NCBI RefSeq assembly: GCF_026319365.1
Contig: NZ_JAPDMS010000009.1
Coordinates: 1-28,345 of the forward strand
Length of the DNA: 28,345 nt
Origin: Methylophaga sp. OBS1
GTDB lineage: Bacteria; Pseudomonadota; Gammaproteobacteria; Nitrosococcales; Methylophagaceae
Reading direction: 5' to 3'
In this document: positions 1 through 7,969 of the stretch, piece after piece
How positions within the stretch are numbered: position 1 is the first letter of the stretch
How the letters are laid out: each line of letters begins with the position of its first letter
Made by a program: the position numbers and the translations under genes
Notes under the pieces: generated by a model
What the model was told of the DNA's origin: nothing
Seen by the model: the letters and a program-made list of their open reading frames with translations, nothing else
Databases searched by the model: none

Positions 1-796
1 TGCTGCCATCTACTGCGCCTTTTTTAAGTTTGCCTCTGGGTTCGCCCCGCTCGGCATCATAGGCCGGCAATACGGTGTCCTGGTCGTACATGACGCCTTG
101 AAGCCTCGCATAGGGGCAGAGCCAGAAACAGACCTGCTCACGCATAAAGCCGGCAAAGCCGTAGGTGAAAACACCGAAGACGGCTATCGCACCCCACACC
201 GGTATCGGGGCTTGCAGGGTGATAATCTCGACCCAGTTCTGGTAGGCATCGGTAAACCAGTTGGTGAAGCTGATGCCGGTAAGCAGGGCTATCGCTATCC
301 AGAGGCTGTGTTTGGTGAGTACACGCCAGGTTTTATCCAGTGTCCACGGGGCTTGTTTGAATTTGTGCGCCTTTTGCGGGGTGTCACCTTCGAGTTTGGT
401 TTCGATATAGGTGTAGATATCGGTCCAGACGGTCTGGAAACAGAAGTAGCCACAAAAGACGCGACCGGCCACGCTGGTGACCGCTGCCAACAGTATCGCG
501 AAAAACAGCAGGGTCAGGGACAGCATCCAGATGTCCTGAGGAAATACGGTCAGGTCAAAAAAGCGGAACTGGCGGTCGGGGATATCAAACAGAATCGCCT
601 GCTGACCGTCCCAACGCAGGTAGGGCACCAGAAAAAACAGTGACCACACTGACATGCCCATCCATTTGCGCAGGCGAAATCGCCCTTTCAGCCGCTTCGC
701 CACCACCTTTTCTTCCCCGGTGTTGATGTGCCAGTCGGCGACTTCTTCGTAAATTGCATTGGTATCGTTTGCTGTGGTGGCTTGCTGCTCGGCCAT
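1..796 (-). CDS. ccoG: Cytochrome c oxidase accessory protein CcoG (partial, C-terminus outside window)
   Basis: Membrane iron-sulfur protein associated with assembly of cbb3 oxidase, implicated in copper delivery to the CcoN subunit (family knowledge). The reading frame is open to the left edge, so about 265 N-terminal residues are seen and the ferredoxin part is missing. Visible are hydrophobic segments near residues 40-57 (WMGMSVWSLFFLVPYLRW) and 80-100, and two more around 160-180 and 195-215. The family motifs are CGYFCFQTVWTD and VCFWLCPYARLQG. The first usually reads CGYxCPQTVWT, so the Pro-to-Phe change is a small oddity. The ATG at 796 is chosen because AGGGG lies about 6 nt upstream; an in-frame ATG at 811 lacks a ribosome site. 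It lies downstream of the cco structural genes but is separated from them by a terminator and an inverted repeat, so it probably has its own promoter. Family assignment is firm. Confidence 0.93.
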   Translation of the reverse strand, partial: MAEQQATTANDTNAIYEEVADWHINTGEEKVVAKRLKGRFRLRKWMGMSVWSLFFLVPYLRWDGQQAILFDIPDRQFRFFDLTVFPQDIWMLSLTLLFFAILLAAVTSVAGRVFCGYFCFQTVWTDIYTYIETKLEGDTPQKAHKFKQAPWTLDKTWRVLTKHSLWIAIALLTGISFTNWFTDAYQNWVEIITLQAPIPVWGAIAVFGVFTYGFAGFMREQVCFWLCPYARLQGVMYDQDTVLPAYDAERGEPRGKLKKGAVDGS

Positions 797-824
797 GTGG
801 TCCCCTGCCATTTGCTGATACGAC

Positions 825-850
825 TTAATATTAGTGTTTTCTGATATTAA
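825..850. promoter_or_regulatory. 26-bp inverted repeat upstream of ccoG (candidate operator)
   Basis: Arms 825-834 (TTAATATTAG) and 841-850 (CTGATATTAA) pair at 9 of 10 positions around a 6-nt spacer. It lies 29 nt upstream of the ccoG start and after the cco operon terminator. The arms are AT-rich and contain TAATAT hexamers that could act as a -10 element. The position suggests an operator or promoter for ccoG; the regulator is unknown. Confidence 0.4.
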
Positions 851-858
851 TGTGTGAT

Positions 859-885
859 AAAAAAGCCGACACCGGGCCGGCTTTT
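859..885 (-). terminator. Rho-independent terminator after the cco structural genes
   Basis: Read on the minus strand: AAAAGCCG, a 9-nt loop, CGGCTTTT, with the T run extending into TTTTTTAT. The stem is 861-868 with 878-885. It lies 17 nt beyond the stop of the small 902-1021 gene. The A/T runs on both sides would also let it work on the plus strand. Confidence 0.75.
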
Positions 886-901
886 CATCCATCAATAGAC
901 A

Positions 902-1021
902 TTAATCGTTTTCGTTATCGTCACCCATCTGTCTCATGATCCGATAGGCGATCACGCCAACGACAATAATCGCAACAACCACACTGGCAATAGAGCCAAT
1001 AACGACTGCATCAAATCCCAT
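902..1021 (-). CDS. 39-aa single-helix membrane protein in the cbb3 operon
   Basis: Too short for ordinary gene calling, but well supported. The ATG at 1021 follows a near-perfect Shine-Dalgarno (CAGGAGGAAGCAAG then ATG), and the stop is just before the operon terminator. The product starts MGFDAVVIGSIASVVVAIIV. Residues 5-25 form one hydrophobic helix, followed by a basic turn (YRIMRQM) and an acidic tail (GDDNEND), which predicts the N-terminus outside and C-terminus in the cytoplasm. It is the last gene of ccoNOQP, 59 nt after ccoP. Small single-helix subunits are known in cbb3 oxidases (CcoQ, CcoM, CcoH), so a structural or assembly subunit is the natural inference. I do not recognise it as CcoM by sequence, and CcoQ is already present. 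Function unproven. Confidence 0.75.
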   Translation of the reverse strand: MGFDAVVIGSIASVVVAIIVVGVIAYRIMRQMGDDNEND

Positions 1022-1080
1022 CTTGCTTCCTCCTGAGGAATTCGGGTGACCCTGGTGTGATCAGGGCCACCTTACTCATA

Positions 1081-2007
1081 CTACTGACCACCACCAAACT
1101 GGTGAACGTAAACTGCGAGCTTCTTGATTTCAGTCTCAGTCAAACGCTCAGTTTCAGTACCATCATATTCGGGCTCTTCATCCCATTTCAGTGCTTCCAG
1201 TTTCACTGCCAGCTTTTCATTCCAGCCTGGCATGACCGCAACACGGGTTTTAGGATCCGATGGATCATTGACACCGTGCAGGATGGTGTAGCGAATTTCT
1301 TCGGGCTCCCCGGAGAAACGCCAAATCTGGTCAGTCAGATTAGCTGAACCCAAGGCATGAATACCTTTACCATCAGCACCGTGGCAGCCGACACAGCCTT
1401 TATCATTAAACAGTTTCCAGCCAGCTTCCGTCGCTTTGCCTTCAGCAGCATTAACCACAAACTGAACCAGGCCATCGACCTCTTCGGGTTTCAGGGTATC
1501 TTTGTGTGCCATCATCATGCCCTGACGACCTTTCGCCAGTGTTTCCACGATAGTGTTCACATCACCACCATAGAGCCAGTCATCATCGGCCAGAATCGGA
1601 TAACCCGAACCCGGCGCAGGAATACCACCAGTACCGTGACAGGCAGCACAGTTGTCACCATAAAGCACTTTACTGGAACCGACTGCGTAGTTGCGCATGT
1701 CCTGATCAGCCAGAATTTCCTCGGCGGTCATAGCGGCCAGTTTTTCCTCAAAAGGGGCACGCTTGGCTTCGACTTCGGCCAGGTTTTCCTTGTACTCCTT
1801 AATCATGGTCCAGCCCAGCAGGCCCTTTGTGCTCTCATTAATCAGCGGCAATGACGGGTACAGGATGAAGTACACCAGCACCAGCAGACCGCTCAGATAG
1901 AGGGCGTTGGTCCACCAGCGCGGTGGGGGATTCTCCAGCTCTCTGATACCATCCCATTCGTGTCCAGTATCAGACACCTCATTAGGATTCTTCTTGTTAT
2001 CAGCCAT
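1081..2007 (-). CDS. ccoP: Cytochrome cbb3 oxidase subunit III (di-heme CcoP)
   Basis: Di-heme c subunit that passes electrons from soluble or membrane cytochromes c to CcoO and the CcoN active site. The 308-residue product has an acidic N-terminus, one transmembrane helix at about residues 33-53, and two c-type heme sites, CAACH at 120-124 and CVGCH at 205-209. Likely axial methionines lie in the MMM cluster at 164-166 and in AVMPGW at 259. The tail carries a short acidic insertion (WDEEPEYDGTETE) before the last helix. An upstream in-frame extension to 2067 is rejected because the ATG at 2007 has GGAG about 8 nt upstream and matches the usual CcoP start. It overlaps ccoQ by 8 nt (ATGGCTGA), so the two are probably translationally coupled. 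Confidence 0.97.
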   Translation of the reverse strand: MADNKKNPNEVSDTGHEWDGIRELENPPPRWWTNALYLSGLLVLVYFILYPSLPLINESTKGLLGWTMIKEYKENLAEVEAKRAPFEEKLAAMTAEEILADQDMRNYAVGSSKVLYGDNCAACHGTGGIPAPGSGYPILADDDWLYGGDVNTIVETLAKGRQGMMMAHKDTLKPEEVDGLVQFVVNAAEGKATEAGWKLFNDKGCVGCHGADGKGIHALGSANLTDQIWRFSGEPEEIRYTILHGVNDPSDPKTRVAVMPGWNEKLAVKLEALKWDEEPEYDGTETERLTETEIKKLAVYVHQFGGGQ

Positions 2008-2212
2008 CTTTTTTCTCCGAATTTGTCTCGTCTTCGTCATCCAGCGGCATGGAACGGTGGGACTCAATCTTGTCTTTGTTTTTCGGGTTCAGCACCCAGA
2101 AATACAGCCCAACCATCAGTAGAAAGATCACTACTGTAAATACCAGGCCGAACCAGTCGGTTCCCGTCATCGCGCTCCAATCAGTATGAAAATACTCTTG
2201 AAGTTTACTCAC
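2000..2212 (-). CDS. ccoQ: Cytochrome cbb3 oxidase subunit IV (CcoQ)
   Basis: Small membrane subunit that stabilises the cbb3 complex. The 70-residue product has one transmembrane helix at about residues 21-41 ([20 protein letters not shown]) followed by the typical NPKNKDK motif and a strongly charged tail ([15 protein letters not shown]). It begins with GTG at 2212, inside the end of ccoO, with an 8-nt overlap (GTGAGTAA), and ends inside the ccoP start. The ribosome site is weak, so expression is likely coupled to ccoO translation. Length and position between ccoO and ccoP are standard for the family. Confidence 0.93.
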   Translation of the reverse strand: MSKLQEYFHTDWSAMTGTDWFGLVFTVVIFLLMVGLYFWVLNPKNKDKIESHRSMPLDDEDETNSEKKDG

Positions 2213-2885
2213 GATAATCTCTGCCCGGCTCGAATTTCACCATGGTGCCCAATACTTGCAGATAGGCCACCATGGCTTCCATTTCAGTTTTACCCTCAAC
2301 GGCTTCTGCAGCACCTGCAATTTGCTCATCGGTGTAGGGCACACCCAGCGCTTTCATTGCACGCAGACGTTTTTCCATGCCTTCACCGTCAATTGTGGCA
2401 TCGTGCAGCCACGGATAGCTTGGCATGACGGATTCAGGCACGACTGAGCGGGGATCTTCCAGATGCTGAATATGCCAGGCATCAGAATATTTGCCGCCTA
2501 CACGGGCCAGGTCAGGACCAGTCCGTTTTGACCCCCACTGGAATGGATGGTCATATTTGGATTCAACAGCTAATGAGTAATGACCGTAACGGTCTTTCTC
2601 ATCACGGAAGGGACGGACCATCTGAGAGTGACACAGATAGCAACCTTCACGCTGATAGATATCACGGCCAGCCAATTCCAGTGCTGTGTATGGCCGCACA
2701 CCTTTCAGCTCTTCATACTCTGGAAAGACATCATCTTCAAATGTCGTATCCAGATAGAACAACGGAACGATTTCGACAATACCGCCTACCGAGACGACCA
2801 GCGCTGTTGCCAACACCAGTGCCCAGATATTTTTCTCCAGTTTCTCCTGGAAGGTAACTGGTTTATTAGAATTATGATCAGACAT
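2205..2885 (-). CDS. ccoO: Cytochrome cbb3 oxidase subunit II (mono-heme CcoO)
   Basis: Mono-heme c subunit that relays electrons between CcoP and the heme-copper centre in CcoN. The 226-residue protein has one N-terminal transmembrane helix (about 20-43), the heme motif CYLCH at 82-86 followed by [10 protein letters not shown], and a likely axial methionine at 154 in [10 protein letters not shown]. These are hallmarks of CcoO. The ATG at 2885 follows AAGGAGACTGGA, a strong Shine-Dalgarno; an 18-codon upstream extension overlapping ccoN is not used. The gap to ccoN is 10 nt and the 3' end overlaps ccoQ by 8 nt. Confidence 0.97.
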   Translation of the reverse strand: MSDHNSNKPVTFQEKLEKNIWALVLATALVVSVGGIVEIVPLFYLDTTFEDDVFPEYEELKGVRPYTALELAGRDIYQREGCYLCHSQMVRPFRDEKDRYGHYSLAVESKYDHPFQWGSKRTGPDLARVGGKYSDAWHIQHLEDPRSVVPESVMPSYPWLHDATIDGEGMEKRLRAMKALGVPYTDEQIAGAAEAVEGKTEMEAMVAYLQVLGTMVKFEPGRDYRE

Positions 2886-2895
2886 TCCAGTCTCC

Positions 2896-4320
2896 TTAAA
2901 TATTAGCCGCAGTCGCCATTTCGGCTGACGGTTTGGCAATCGCGCGACGAATGGTCACAGTGACGTTAAACAACATAACGCAGGCACCCAGGAAGAAAAT
3001 CAGGCCACCAACAGCACGCATCGCATAGTAGGGATGCATTTGAGCGACAGATTCCACGAAGGTGTAAGCCAGGTTGCCGTATTCGTCATAGGCACGCCAC
3101 ATCAGACCCTGCATGATGCCTGATACCCACATCGCAGTGATGTAGACCGCGGTACCGATGGTCGCCATCCAGAAGTGAATATTGACCAGGCGTACTGAAT
3201 ACATGGTGGTGCCCCACATACGCTCGACCATGTGGTAGAGCGCACCGATGGATACCATTGCTACCCAACCCAGTGCACCGGAGTGGACGTGACCGATAGT
3301 CCAGTCAGTGTAGTGAGACAGCGCATTCACGGTTTTTGACGACATCACCGGACCTTCAAAGGTGGACATCGCGTAGAAAGCCAGCGACACAATCAGGAAA
3401 CGCAGAATGTAATCGGTGCGCAGCTTGTCCCAGGCACCGGACAGCGTAAACATACCGTTGATCGCACCACCCCAGGATGGAATGATCATCGCCAGAGAGA
3501 TGGCCGCACCCAACGAACCGGTCCAGTCAGGCAGTGCAGTGTATTGCAGATGGTGAGCACCCAGCCAGACATAACCGAAGACCAGTGCCCAGAAGTGAAT
3601 CACTGACAACCGGTAGGAATAAACCGGACGATTAGCCTGCTTGGGAACAAAGTAGTACATGATGCCCAGGAAGCCCGCTGTCAGGAAAAAGCCCACCGCG
3701 TTATGGCCCCACCACCATTGAATCATCGCATCCTGAACACCGGAGAAGATGGAATAAGACTTAAACAACTCTACCGGGATCGCCAGGCTGTTGACCACGT
3801 GCAGATAGGTGATCATGATCATCATGGCCAGGAAGAACCAGTTGGCCACATAGATATGTGAGACCTTACGGATCGAAATGGTCATGATGAAGTTGAAGGT
3901 GTAAGCCAGCCAGACAGCCGCAATCAGAATATCGATTGGCCATTCCAGTTCAGCATATTCTTTGGATTGGGTATAACCCAGCGGCAGGGTAATGACCGCA
4001 GCGAGAATAACCAGATTCCAACCCCAAAAGGTGAACCAGGCCATTTTGTCGCTCCACAGGCGTGTGCCACAGGTACGCTGAACGATGTAATAGGCCGTCG
4101 CCATCAGCGTTGAACCACCAAATGCAAAAATAACTGCATTGGTATGCACCGGACGCAGACGTCCGAAGCTAATGTAGGGATTGTCGAAATTCAAAACCGG
4201 CCAGGCCAGTTCTGAAGCGATATAAACACCGACACCGGTGCCGATGACCAAGTAGACACACGCCATATAGGCGAACCACTTGACCACCTGATAGTTATAC
4301 TGCTGTTGTTCCGCTTGCAT
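2896..4320 (-). CDS. ccoN: Cytochrome cbb3 oxidase subunit I (CcoN)
   Basis: Catalytic subunit of the high-affinity heme-copper oxidase, reducing O2 to water at low oxygen. The 474-residue protein is strongly hydrophobic throughout, consistent with about 12 helices. Visible ligands are the low-spin heme b His in [10 protein letters not shown] (H59), the CuB histidine in [11 protein letters not shown], the His pair in LGAHHLQY, and the heme histidines in [14 protein letters not shown]. The start at 4320 ([10 protein letters not shown]) fits family length and has AGAAGG about 10 nt upstream; an in-frame ATG at 4365 would add 15 atypical residues behind a weaker site. It is the first gene of the ccoNOQP operon, with a perfect FNR box 145 nt upstream, so microaerobic induction is expected. 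Confidence 0.97.
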   Translation of the reverse strand: MQAEQQQYNYQVVKWFAYMACVYLVIGTGVGVYIASELAWPVLNFDNPYISFGRLRPVHTNAVIFAFGGSTLMATAYYIVQRTCGTRLWSDKMAWFTFWGWNLVILAAVITLPLGYTQSKEYAELEWPIDILIAAVWLAYTFNFIMTISIRKVSHIYVANWFFLAMMIMITYLHVVNSLAIPVELFKSYSIFSGVQDAMIQWWWGHNAVGFFLTAGFLGIMYYFVPKQANRPVYSYRLSVIHFWALVFGYVWLGAHHLQYTALPDWTGSLGAAISLAMIIPSWGGAINGMFTLSGAWDKLRTDYILRFLIVSLAFYAMSTFEGPVMSSKTVNALSHYTDWTIGHVHSGALGWVAMVSIGALYHMVERMWGTTMYSVRLVNIHFWMATIGTAVYITAMWVSGIMQGLMWRAYDEYGNLAYTFVESVAQMHPYYAMRAVGGLIFFLGACVMLFNVTVTIRRAIAKPSAEMATAANI

Positions 4321-4702
4321 AGCGACCACACCTTCTCTCTTTGGAAAACTCTCTCTCAGTCCCATTATTTATTTTCTTGGGACCAGGACCCTTTTCATTA
4401 CGCCTTTATAAATAAAGCATGCTGAATTTTACCTGAACGCGTCACAATTCATGGATCGGATCACTTGATCTGGATCAATGATTTGGTCAAATGCATTATC
4501 AGTCGGGCAAATGCCTTATTTATTCTGCGTAACCGGGAATTTTCCTAAGAACCATATGAGTGGTCAAGTTCTGACCAGATGCCGAGCGTCATCTTTCTAT
4601 CAGTGCGCTAAATAAAACAGCGACTTAGCCAAGCCAGTTAAGAAAAAATCAATGAATCGAAGCGGCATATTTGGGGATGTTGCGGTCAAACTGCGAATCG
4701 AA
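4321..4702. other. 382-bp intergenic region between the DUF498 gene and ccoN
   Basis: No convincing gene is seen. Going away from ccoN it holds AT-rich promoter-like sequence (TATAAA on minus at 4405-4410 and TAAAAT on minus at 4426-4431), the FNR box at 4465-4478, an imperfect 15-bp direct repeat (4485-4499 and 4505-4519), and a perfect inverted repeat TGGTCA-5-TGACCA at 4561-4577. The part next to the DUF498 stop (about 4600-4702) shows no strong terminator. I could not fix the transcription start from spacing alone. Confidence 0.6.
4465..4478. promoter_or_regulatory. Perfect FNR/Anr box upstream of ccoN
   Basis: The site reads TTGATCTGGATCAA, an exact match to the TTGAT-N4-ATCAA consensus. 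It is palindromic and 145 nt from the ccoN start. FNR/Anr control of cbb3 operons is well established. No good -10 sits at the spacing of a simple class II promoter (box at -41.5); the TATAAA at 4405-4410 would place the box near -73, close to a class I position. Confidence 0.85.
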
Positions 4703-5098
4703 TCACACGGCCTCAAAACAGACTGCGATGACCACTTTACGCTGTTCGCTGACCAGCAGATTAAAAGTACGGCAGGCGGCGCCCAGATCCATGAATTCAA
4801 CACCGATCTGCGCTTGCATGAAATGGCTGGCAATTTTCTGATATTCAATGCAGAGACCGGATCCGGTTGCAAATAAAATGACTTCCGGATCCAGTTTCTT
4901 GAGTTCGGCCAGTTGTTCAGCCGAAATATTGACAATCTCCGTCACCGGCCAGTCGTTGATGATCTGATTGCGGGTGAGGATAAAATTCGACTCAATCGTT
5001 TCCAGTCGATTTTGATGTTGGGGACGAATGACCACATGGTCATTCTGATAACTGTGGATTTGGTTAAATTCAGTAACCGCTTCCTGGCTCAGTTTCAT
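4703..5098 (-). CDS. Mth938-like domain protein (DUF498/NDUFAF3-like)
   Basis: A 131-residue soluble protein of the Mth938/DUF498 fold, the family that includes the mitochondrial complex I assembly factor NDUFAF3. Its bacterial role is unknown. Family features are the central DPEVILFATGSG stretch (about 74-85), and the C-terminal pattern GVEFMDLGAACRTFNLL followed by EQRKVVIAV, which match the usual (G)(V/I)E.M..GAACRT(F/Y)N.L core. The ATG at 5098 lies 9 nt after the ihfB stop, with no strong ribosome site, suggesting reinitiation after ihfB. In many gammaproteobacteria ihfB is followed by lapA/lapB, so this neighbour differs. It is the last gene of the ileS-to-ihfB series. Confidence 0.85.
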   Translation of the reverse strand: MKLSQEAVTEFNQIHSYQNDHVVIRPQHQNRLETIESNFILTRNQIINDWPVTEIVNISAEQLAELKKLDPEVILFATGSGLCIEYQKIASHFMQAQIGVEFMDLGAACRTFNLLVSEQRKVVIAVCFEAV

Positions 5099-5107
5099 TG
5101 TCTGAGA

Positions 5108-5398
5108 TTAGTAACCGGCCGCATTATTGACGCGGTCACGCAGCTCCTTACCAGGTTTGAAATGCGGCACAAATTTCTCATCCAGCTTTACCGATTCCCC
5201 ACTTTTGGGGTTACGACCAATACGCGGCGGTCTGTGGTGCAGCGTAAAACTGCCAAATCCGCGAATCTCGATGCGGTCACCTCTGGACAGGCTGTCACTC
5301 ATTTGTTCGAGAATTAATTTTACAGCCAGCTCAACATCGCGATAATTCAGTAGAGATTGTTTTTCAGATAATGCTTCGATCAAATCTGATTTGGTCAT
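5108..5398 (-). CDS. ihfB: Integration host factor subunit beta
   Basis: DNA-bending nucleoid protein, partner of IhfA, acting in transcription, recombination and replication. The 96-residue product has the standard start [14 protein letters not shown], the core [18 protein letters not shown], the DNA-intercalating proline arm [10 protein letters not shown], and the C-terminal [15 protein letters not shown]. These are typical of IhfB rather than HU or IhfA. An in-frame extension to 5428 (10 more residues) is not used, since the family starts at MTKS. It follows rpsA after a 118-nt gap containing a terminator-like hairpin, the common rpsA-ihfB order in Gammaproteobacteria, so an additional promoter in the gap is likely. 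Confidence 0.97.
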   Translation of the reverse strand: MTKSDLIEALSEKQSLLNYRDVELAVKLILEQMSDSLSRGDRIEIRGFGSFTLHHRPPRIGRNPKSGESVKLDEKFVPHFKPGKELRDRVNNAAGY

Positions 5399-5461
5399 GT
5401 CTTTATTATTCCTGGAGTAATGCGCCAAACACCGATGTTAAGTGGGATGGTAAATCCATTG

Positions 5462-5497
5462 AAAAAAAGCAATACACCCGGCCAGGATGACCGGGTG
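5462..5497 (-). terminator. Terminator-like hairpin after rpsA
   Basis: On minus: CACCCGG, a 9-nt loop, CCGGGTG, a short TATTGC linker, and seven T residues. The stem is 5475-5481 with 5491-5497. It lies 20 nt past the rpsA stop. The linker between stem and T run makes it imperfect, so partial read-through into ihfB is plausible. Confidence 0.6.
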
Positions 5498-5516
5498 CAC
5501 TGGAATCAGTCAGATA

Positions 5517-7190
5517 TTAATTATCTTTCTGATCCATTTGCTCTTTCAGCAGATCACCCAGCGTGGTGTTGCCGGAAGTAACATTGCTGTACTCTTTGAC
5601 AGCTTCTGCTTCTTCCTTCTCATCCTTGGCTCTGATAGACAGCGTCAGCGTACGGTCTTTACGGGACATACCAGTAAATTTCGCTTCCACTTCGTCGCCT
5701 ACAGACAGGACCTTGCTGGCATCATCGATACGCTCACGGGCAATGTCAGCAGCGCGGATGTAACCTTCTACACCTTCGGCCAGCTCGACAGTGGCACCAC
5801 GAGCGTCAACGGCACTAATGTTGCCTTTGACAATGCTACCGCGTGGGTTTTCAGACAGGAATGAAGAGAACGGATCGTCCTGCAGTTGTTTGATGCCAAG
5901 TGAGATACGCTCACGTTCCGGGTCAATCGCCAGTACAACCGCTTCAACTTCATCACCTTTCTTGAAGTCACGAATCAGTTCTTCATTGTCTTCTTCCCAG
6001 GAGATGTCAGACAGGTGAATCAGGCCGTCAATACCGCCTTCCAGGCCGATGAAGATACCAAAGTCAGTGATTGACTTGATGGCACCTTTAACCTTGTCAC
6101 CCTTGCTGTGAGTCATTGAGAACTCTTCCCAAGGATTGGCCTGGCATTGTTTGATACCCAGAGAAATACGACGACGTTCTGCGTCGATGTCCAGTACCAT
6201 CACTTCAACTTCATCGCCCAGGGCAACCAGTTTGGATGGGTGAACATTCTTGTTGGTCCAGTCCATTTCAGACATGTGAACCAGGCCTTCAACGCCATCT
6301 TCGATTTCAACGAAACAGCCGTAGTCAGCGATGTTGGTGACTTTACCGTGAATACGGGTGCTGTTCGGATAACGACGAGCGATATCTTTCCAAGGATCGT
6401 CACCCATTTGTTTCAGACCCAGAGAAACACGCTCACGTTCTTTATCGAATTTCAGCACCTGAACTTCGATTTCGTCGCCGATAGCAACGACTTCTGAAGG
6501 ATGCTTGACGCGTTTCCAGGCCATATCGGTGATGTGCAGCAGACCGTCGATACCACCCAGATCAACGAAGGCACCATAGTCGGTCAGGTTCTTAACGATA
6601 CCTTTAACGACTTTACCTTCTTCCAGGGTTTCCAGCAGCGCTTCGCGCTCTGCACTGTTCTCTTCTTCCATGATCGCACGGCGTGAAACAACGATGTTGT
6701 TGCGTGGACGATCCAGTTTGATCAATTTGAATTCGAGATCTTTACCTTCCAGGTGCGTGGTGTCGCGGATAGGACGGATATCGACCAGAGAACCCGGCAG
6801 GAAGGCACGGATATTTTCCAGATCGACAGTGAAACCACCTTTCACCTTACCGGAAATCATACCGGTCACGGTTTCACCCGCTTCATAGGCATGTTCCAGT
6901 TTCGTCCATGCTTCAGCCTGTTTGGCTTTATCACGTGACAGCTGGGTGGCACCAAAACCATCTTCCAGGGATTCCAGGGAGACATCGACCAGATCACCGA
7001 TAGAAACGGTGATTTCACCATTTTCATCCATGAACTCAGAAACAGGAATCGCGCCTTCAGATTTCAGGCCGGCATTAACCATAACAACATCAGAACCAAC
7101 ATTGACTACCGTACCGGTAACAATCTTGCCTGGTTGCATGGGGGTTGAATTTAAACTCTCTTCAAAGAGATCAGCAAAGCTTTCGCTCAT
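5517..7190 (-). CDS. rpsA: 30S ribosomal protein S1
   Basis: Large RNA-binding ribosomal protein needed for initiation on structured or weak-SD mRNAs. The 557-residue product carries six S1 repeats: two N-terminal ones for ribosome docking (about 22-88 and 107-172) and four repeats in which the (Y/F)G.F(V/I) and GL(L/V/I)H motifs recur ([50 protein letters not shown]), ending with a divergent sixth repeat. The start [13 protein letters not shown] at 7190 is the classic S1 N-terminus and has AAGGA about 8 nt upstream; a 14-codon upstream extension is rejected. It sits between cmk and ihfB as in most Gammaproteobacteria. Its leader contains two hairpins that could serve autoregulation. Confidence 0.98.
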   Translation of the reverse strand: MSESFADLFEESLNSTPMQPGKIVTGTVVNVGSDVVMVNAGLKSEGAIPVSEFMDENGEITVSIGDLVDVSLESLEDGFGATQLSRDKAKQAEAWTKLEHAYEAGETVTGMISGKVKGGFTVDLENIRAFLPGSLVDIRPIRDTTHLEGKDLEFKLIKLDRPRNNIVVSRRAIMEEENSAEREALLETLEEGKVVKGIVKNLTDYGAFVDLGGIDGLLHITDMAWKRVKHPSEVVAIGDEIEVQVLKFDKERERVSLGLKQMGDDPWKDIARRYPNSTRIHGKVTNIADYGCFVEIEDGVEGLVHMSEMDWTNKNVHPSKLVALGDEVEVMVLDIDAERRRISLGIKQCQANPWEEFSMTHSKGDKVKGAIKSITDFGIFIGLEGGIDGLIHLSDISWEEDNEELIRDFKKGDEVEAVVLAIDPERERISLGIKQLQDDPFSSFLSENPRGSIVKGNISAVDARGATVELAEGVEGYIRAADIARERIDDASKVLSVGDEVEAKFTGMSRKDRTLTLSIRAKDEKEEAEAVKEYSNVTSGNTTLGDLLKEQMDQKDN

Positions 7191-7206
7191 GTTAGTTATC
7201 CTTGAC

Positions 7207-7256
7207 CCTGTATTGAGAAACAGGATCACCAAAAGTTGTCACCTGCGACATGCAGG
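7207..7256 (-). promoter_or_regulatory. Two tandem hairpins in the rpsA leader
   Basis: In the minus-strand leader, CCTGC-5-GCAGG (7242-7256) is followed by CCTGT-8-ACAGG (7207-7224), directly upstream of the AAGGA ribosome site. In E. coli the rpsA leader also folds into successive hairpins that S1 recognises for autoregulation. Sharing that mechanism is an inference from position and shape only. Confidence 0.45.
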
Positions 7257-7261
7257 ATCGT

Positions 7262-7286
7262 TAAAAATCCCAATCGGCATGGCCGA
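7262..7286 (-). terminator. Weak attenuator-like hairpin between cmk and rpsA
   Basis: On minus: TCGGC-3-GCCGA followed by TTGGGATTTTTAA. The 5-bp stem and the 5-nt gap before the T run make it weak. It lies 15 nt past the cmk stop and might limit read-through into rpsA. Confidence 0.35.
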
Positions 7287-7300
7287 CCAGGGCCCTCAAA

Positions 7301-7969
7301 TTACATGTCAGCGCAATATGCGCGGACCTGTTCGAATACCGCATCAATCCCCAGCTCGGTAGAATCGAGAATAAGCGCACCCTCAGCCGGCCTTAACGGG
7401 GCGACTTCGCGTTCGCTGTCTCTTCTGTCACGCTCGGAGATTTCTGCGATCAGATCAGAGAGGTTACTCTCAATTCCTTTCTGTTTCAACTGCTTATAAC
7501 GTCTCTGCGCCCTTTCCTCGGCGCTTGCCGTTAAAAAAACTTTAAATGGCGCATCCGGAAATACCACCGTGCCCATATCTCGGCCATCTGTGACCAGCCC
7601 GGGCATTTTCCTGAAATCACGCTGGCGCTGCAAGAGAGCAGTGCGAACCGAGGGGATGGCGGCCACTTTCGACGCCGCATTACCGGCCTCTTCACTGCGG
7701 ATCCGCAGGCTGACATCGTCACCTTCCAGCATCACTTTCAATTCTGCATTATCAAAGGCAAAGCGCACATCCAGATGCTCGGCCAGGCTGGTCAGTGCGG
7801 CTTCATCAGCCAAGTCCAGCTGATGTTTAATCGCCGCCTGCGCCAGTACCCGATAAATAGCGCCACTATCCAGGTAGTGCCAGCCAAATTCACGGGCAAT
7901 CATCTGAGCAATGGTGCCCTTGCCAGAGCCGCTGGGACCGTCGATAGTGAGTACTGGAACCTCAGTCAT
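7301..7969 (-). CDS. cmk: Cytidylate kinase
   Basis: Phosphorylates CMP and dCMP with ATP in pyrimidine nucleotide salvage. The 222-residue cytosolic protein has the P-loop [11 protein letters not shown] (9-19), [14 protein letters not shown] for nucleotide binding, [15 protein letters not shown] in the middle, and the lid-region RAQRRYKQL. The ATG at 7969 is chosen because GAGGAAATTG precedes it; a TTG one codon upstream is less likely. Its start lies inside the aroA stop region (8-nt overlap, ATGACTGA). The aroA-cmk-rpsA order is common in Pseudomonas-like Gammaproteobacteria. Confidence 0.97.
   Translation of the reverse strand: MTEVPVLTIDGPSGSGKGTIAQMIAREFGWHYLDSGAIYRVLAQAAIKHQLDLADEAALTSLAEHLDVRFAFDNAELKVMLEGDDVSLRIRSEEAGNAASKVAAIPSVRTALLQRQRDFRKMPGLVTDGRDMGTVVFPDAPFKVFLTASAEERAQRRYKQLKQKGIESNLSDLIAEISERDRRDSEREVAPLRPAEGALILDSTELGIDAVFEQVRAYCADM

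Noticed and set aside
2008..2067. N-terminal extension of ccoP (start at 2067)
   Set aside because: It would overlap most of the ccoQ tail, and the shorter start has a good Shine-Dalgarno and family fit.
4426..4431. TAAAAT as the -10 of an FNR class II promoter for ccoN
   Set aside because: Its centre is 43 bp from the FNR box centre, about 11 bp too far for a box at -41.5, so I did not assign the start.
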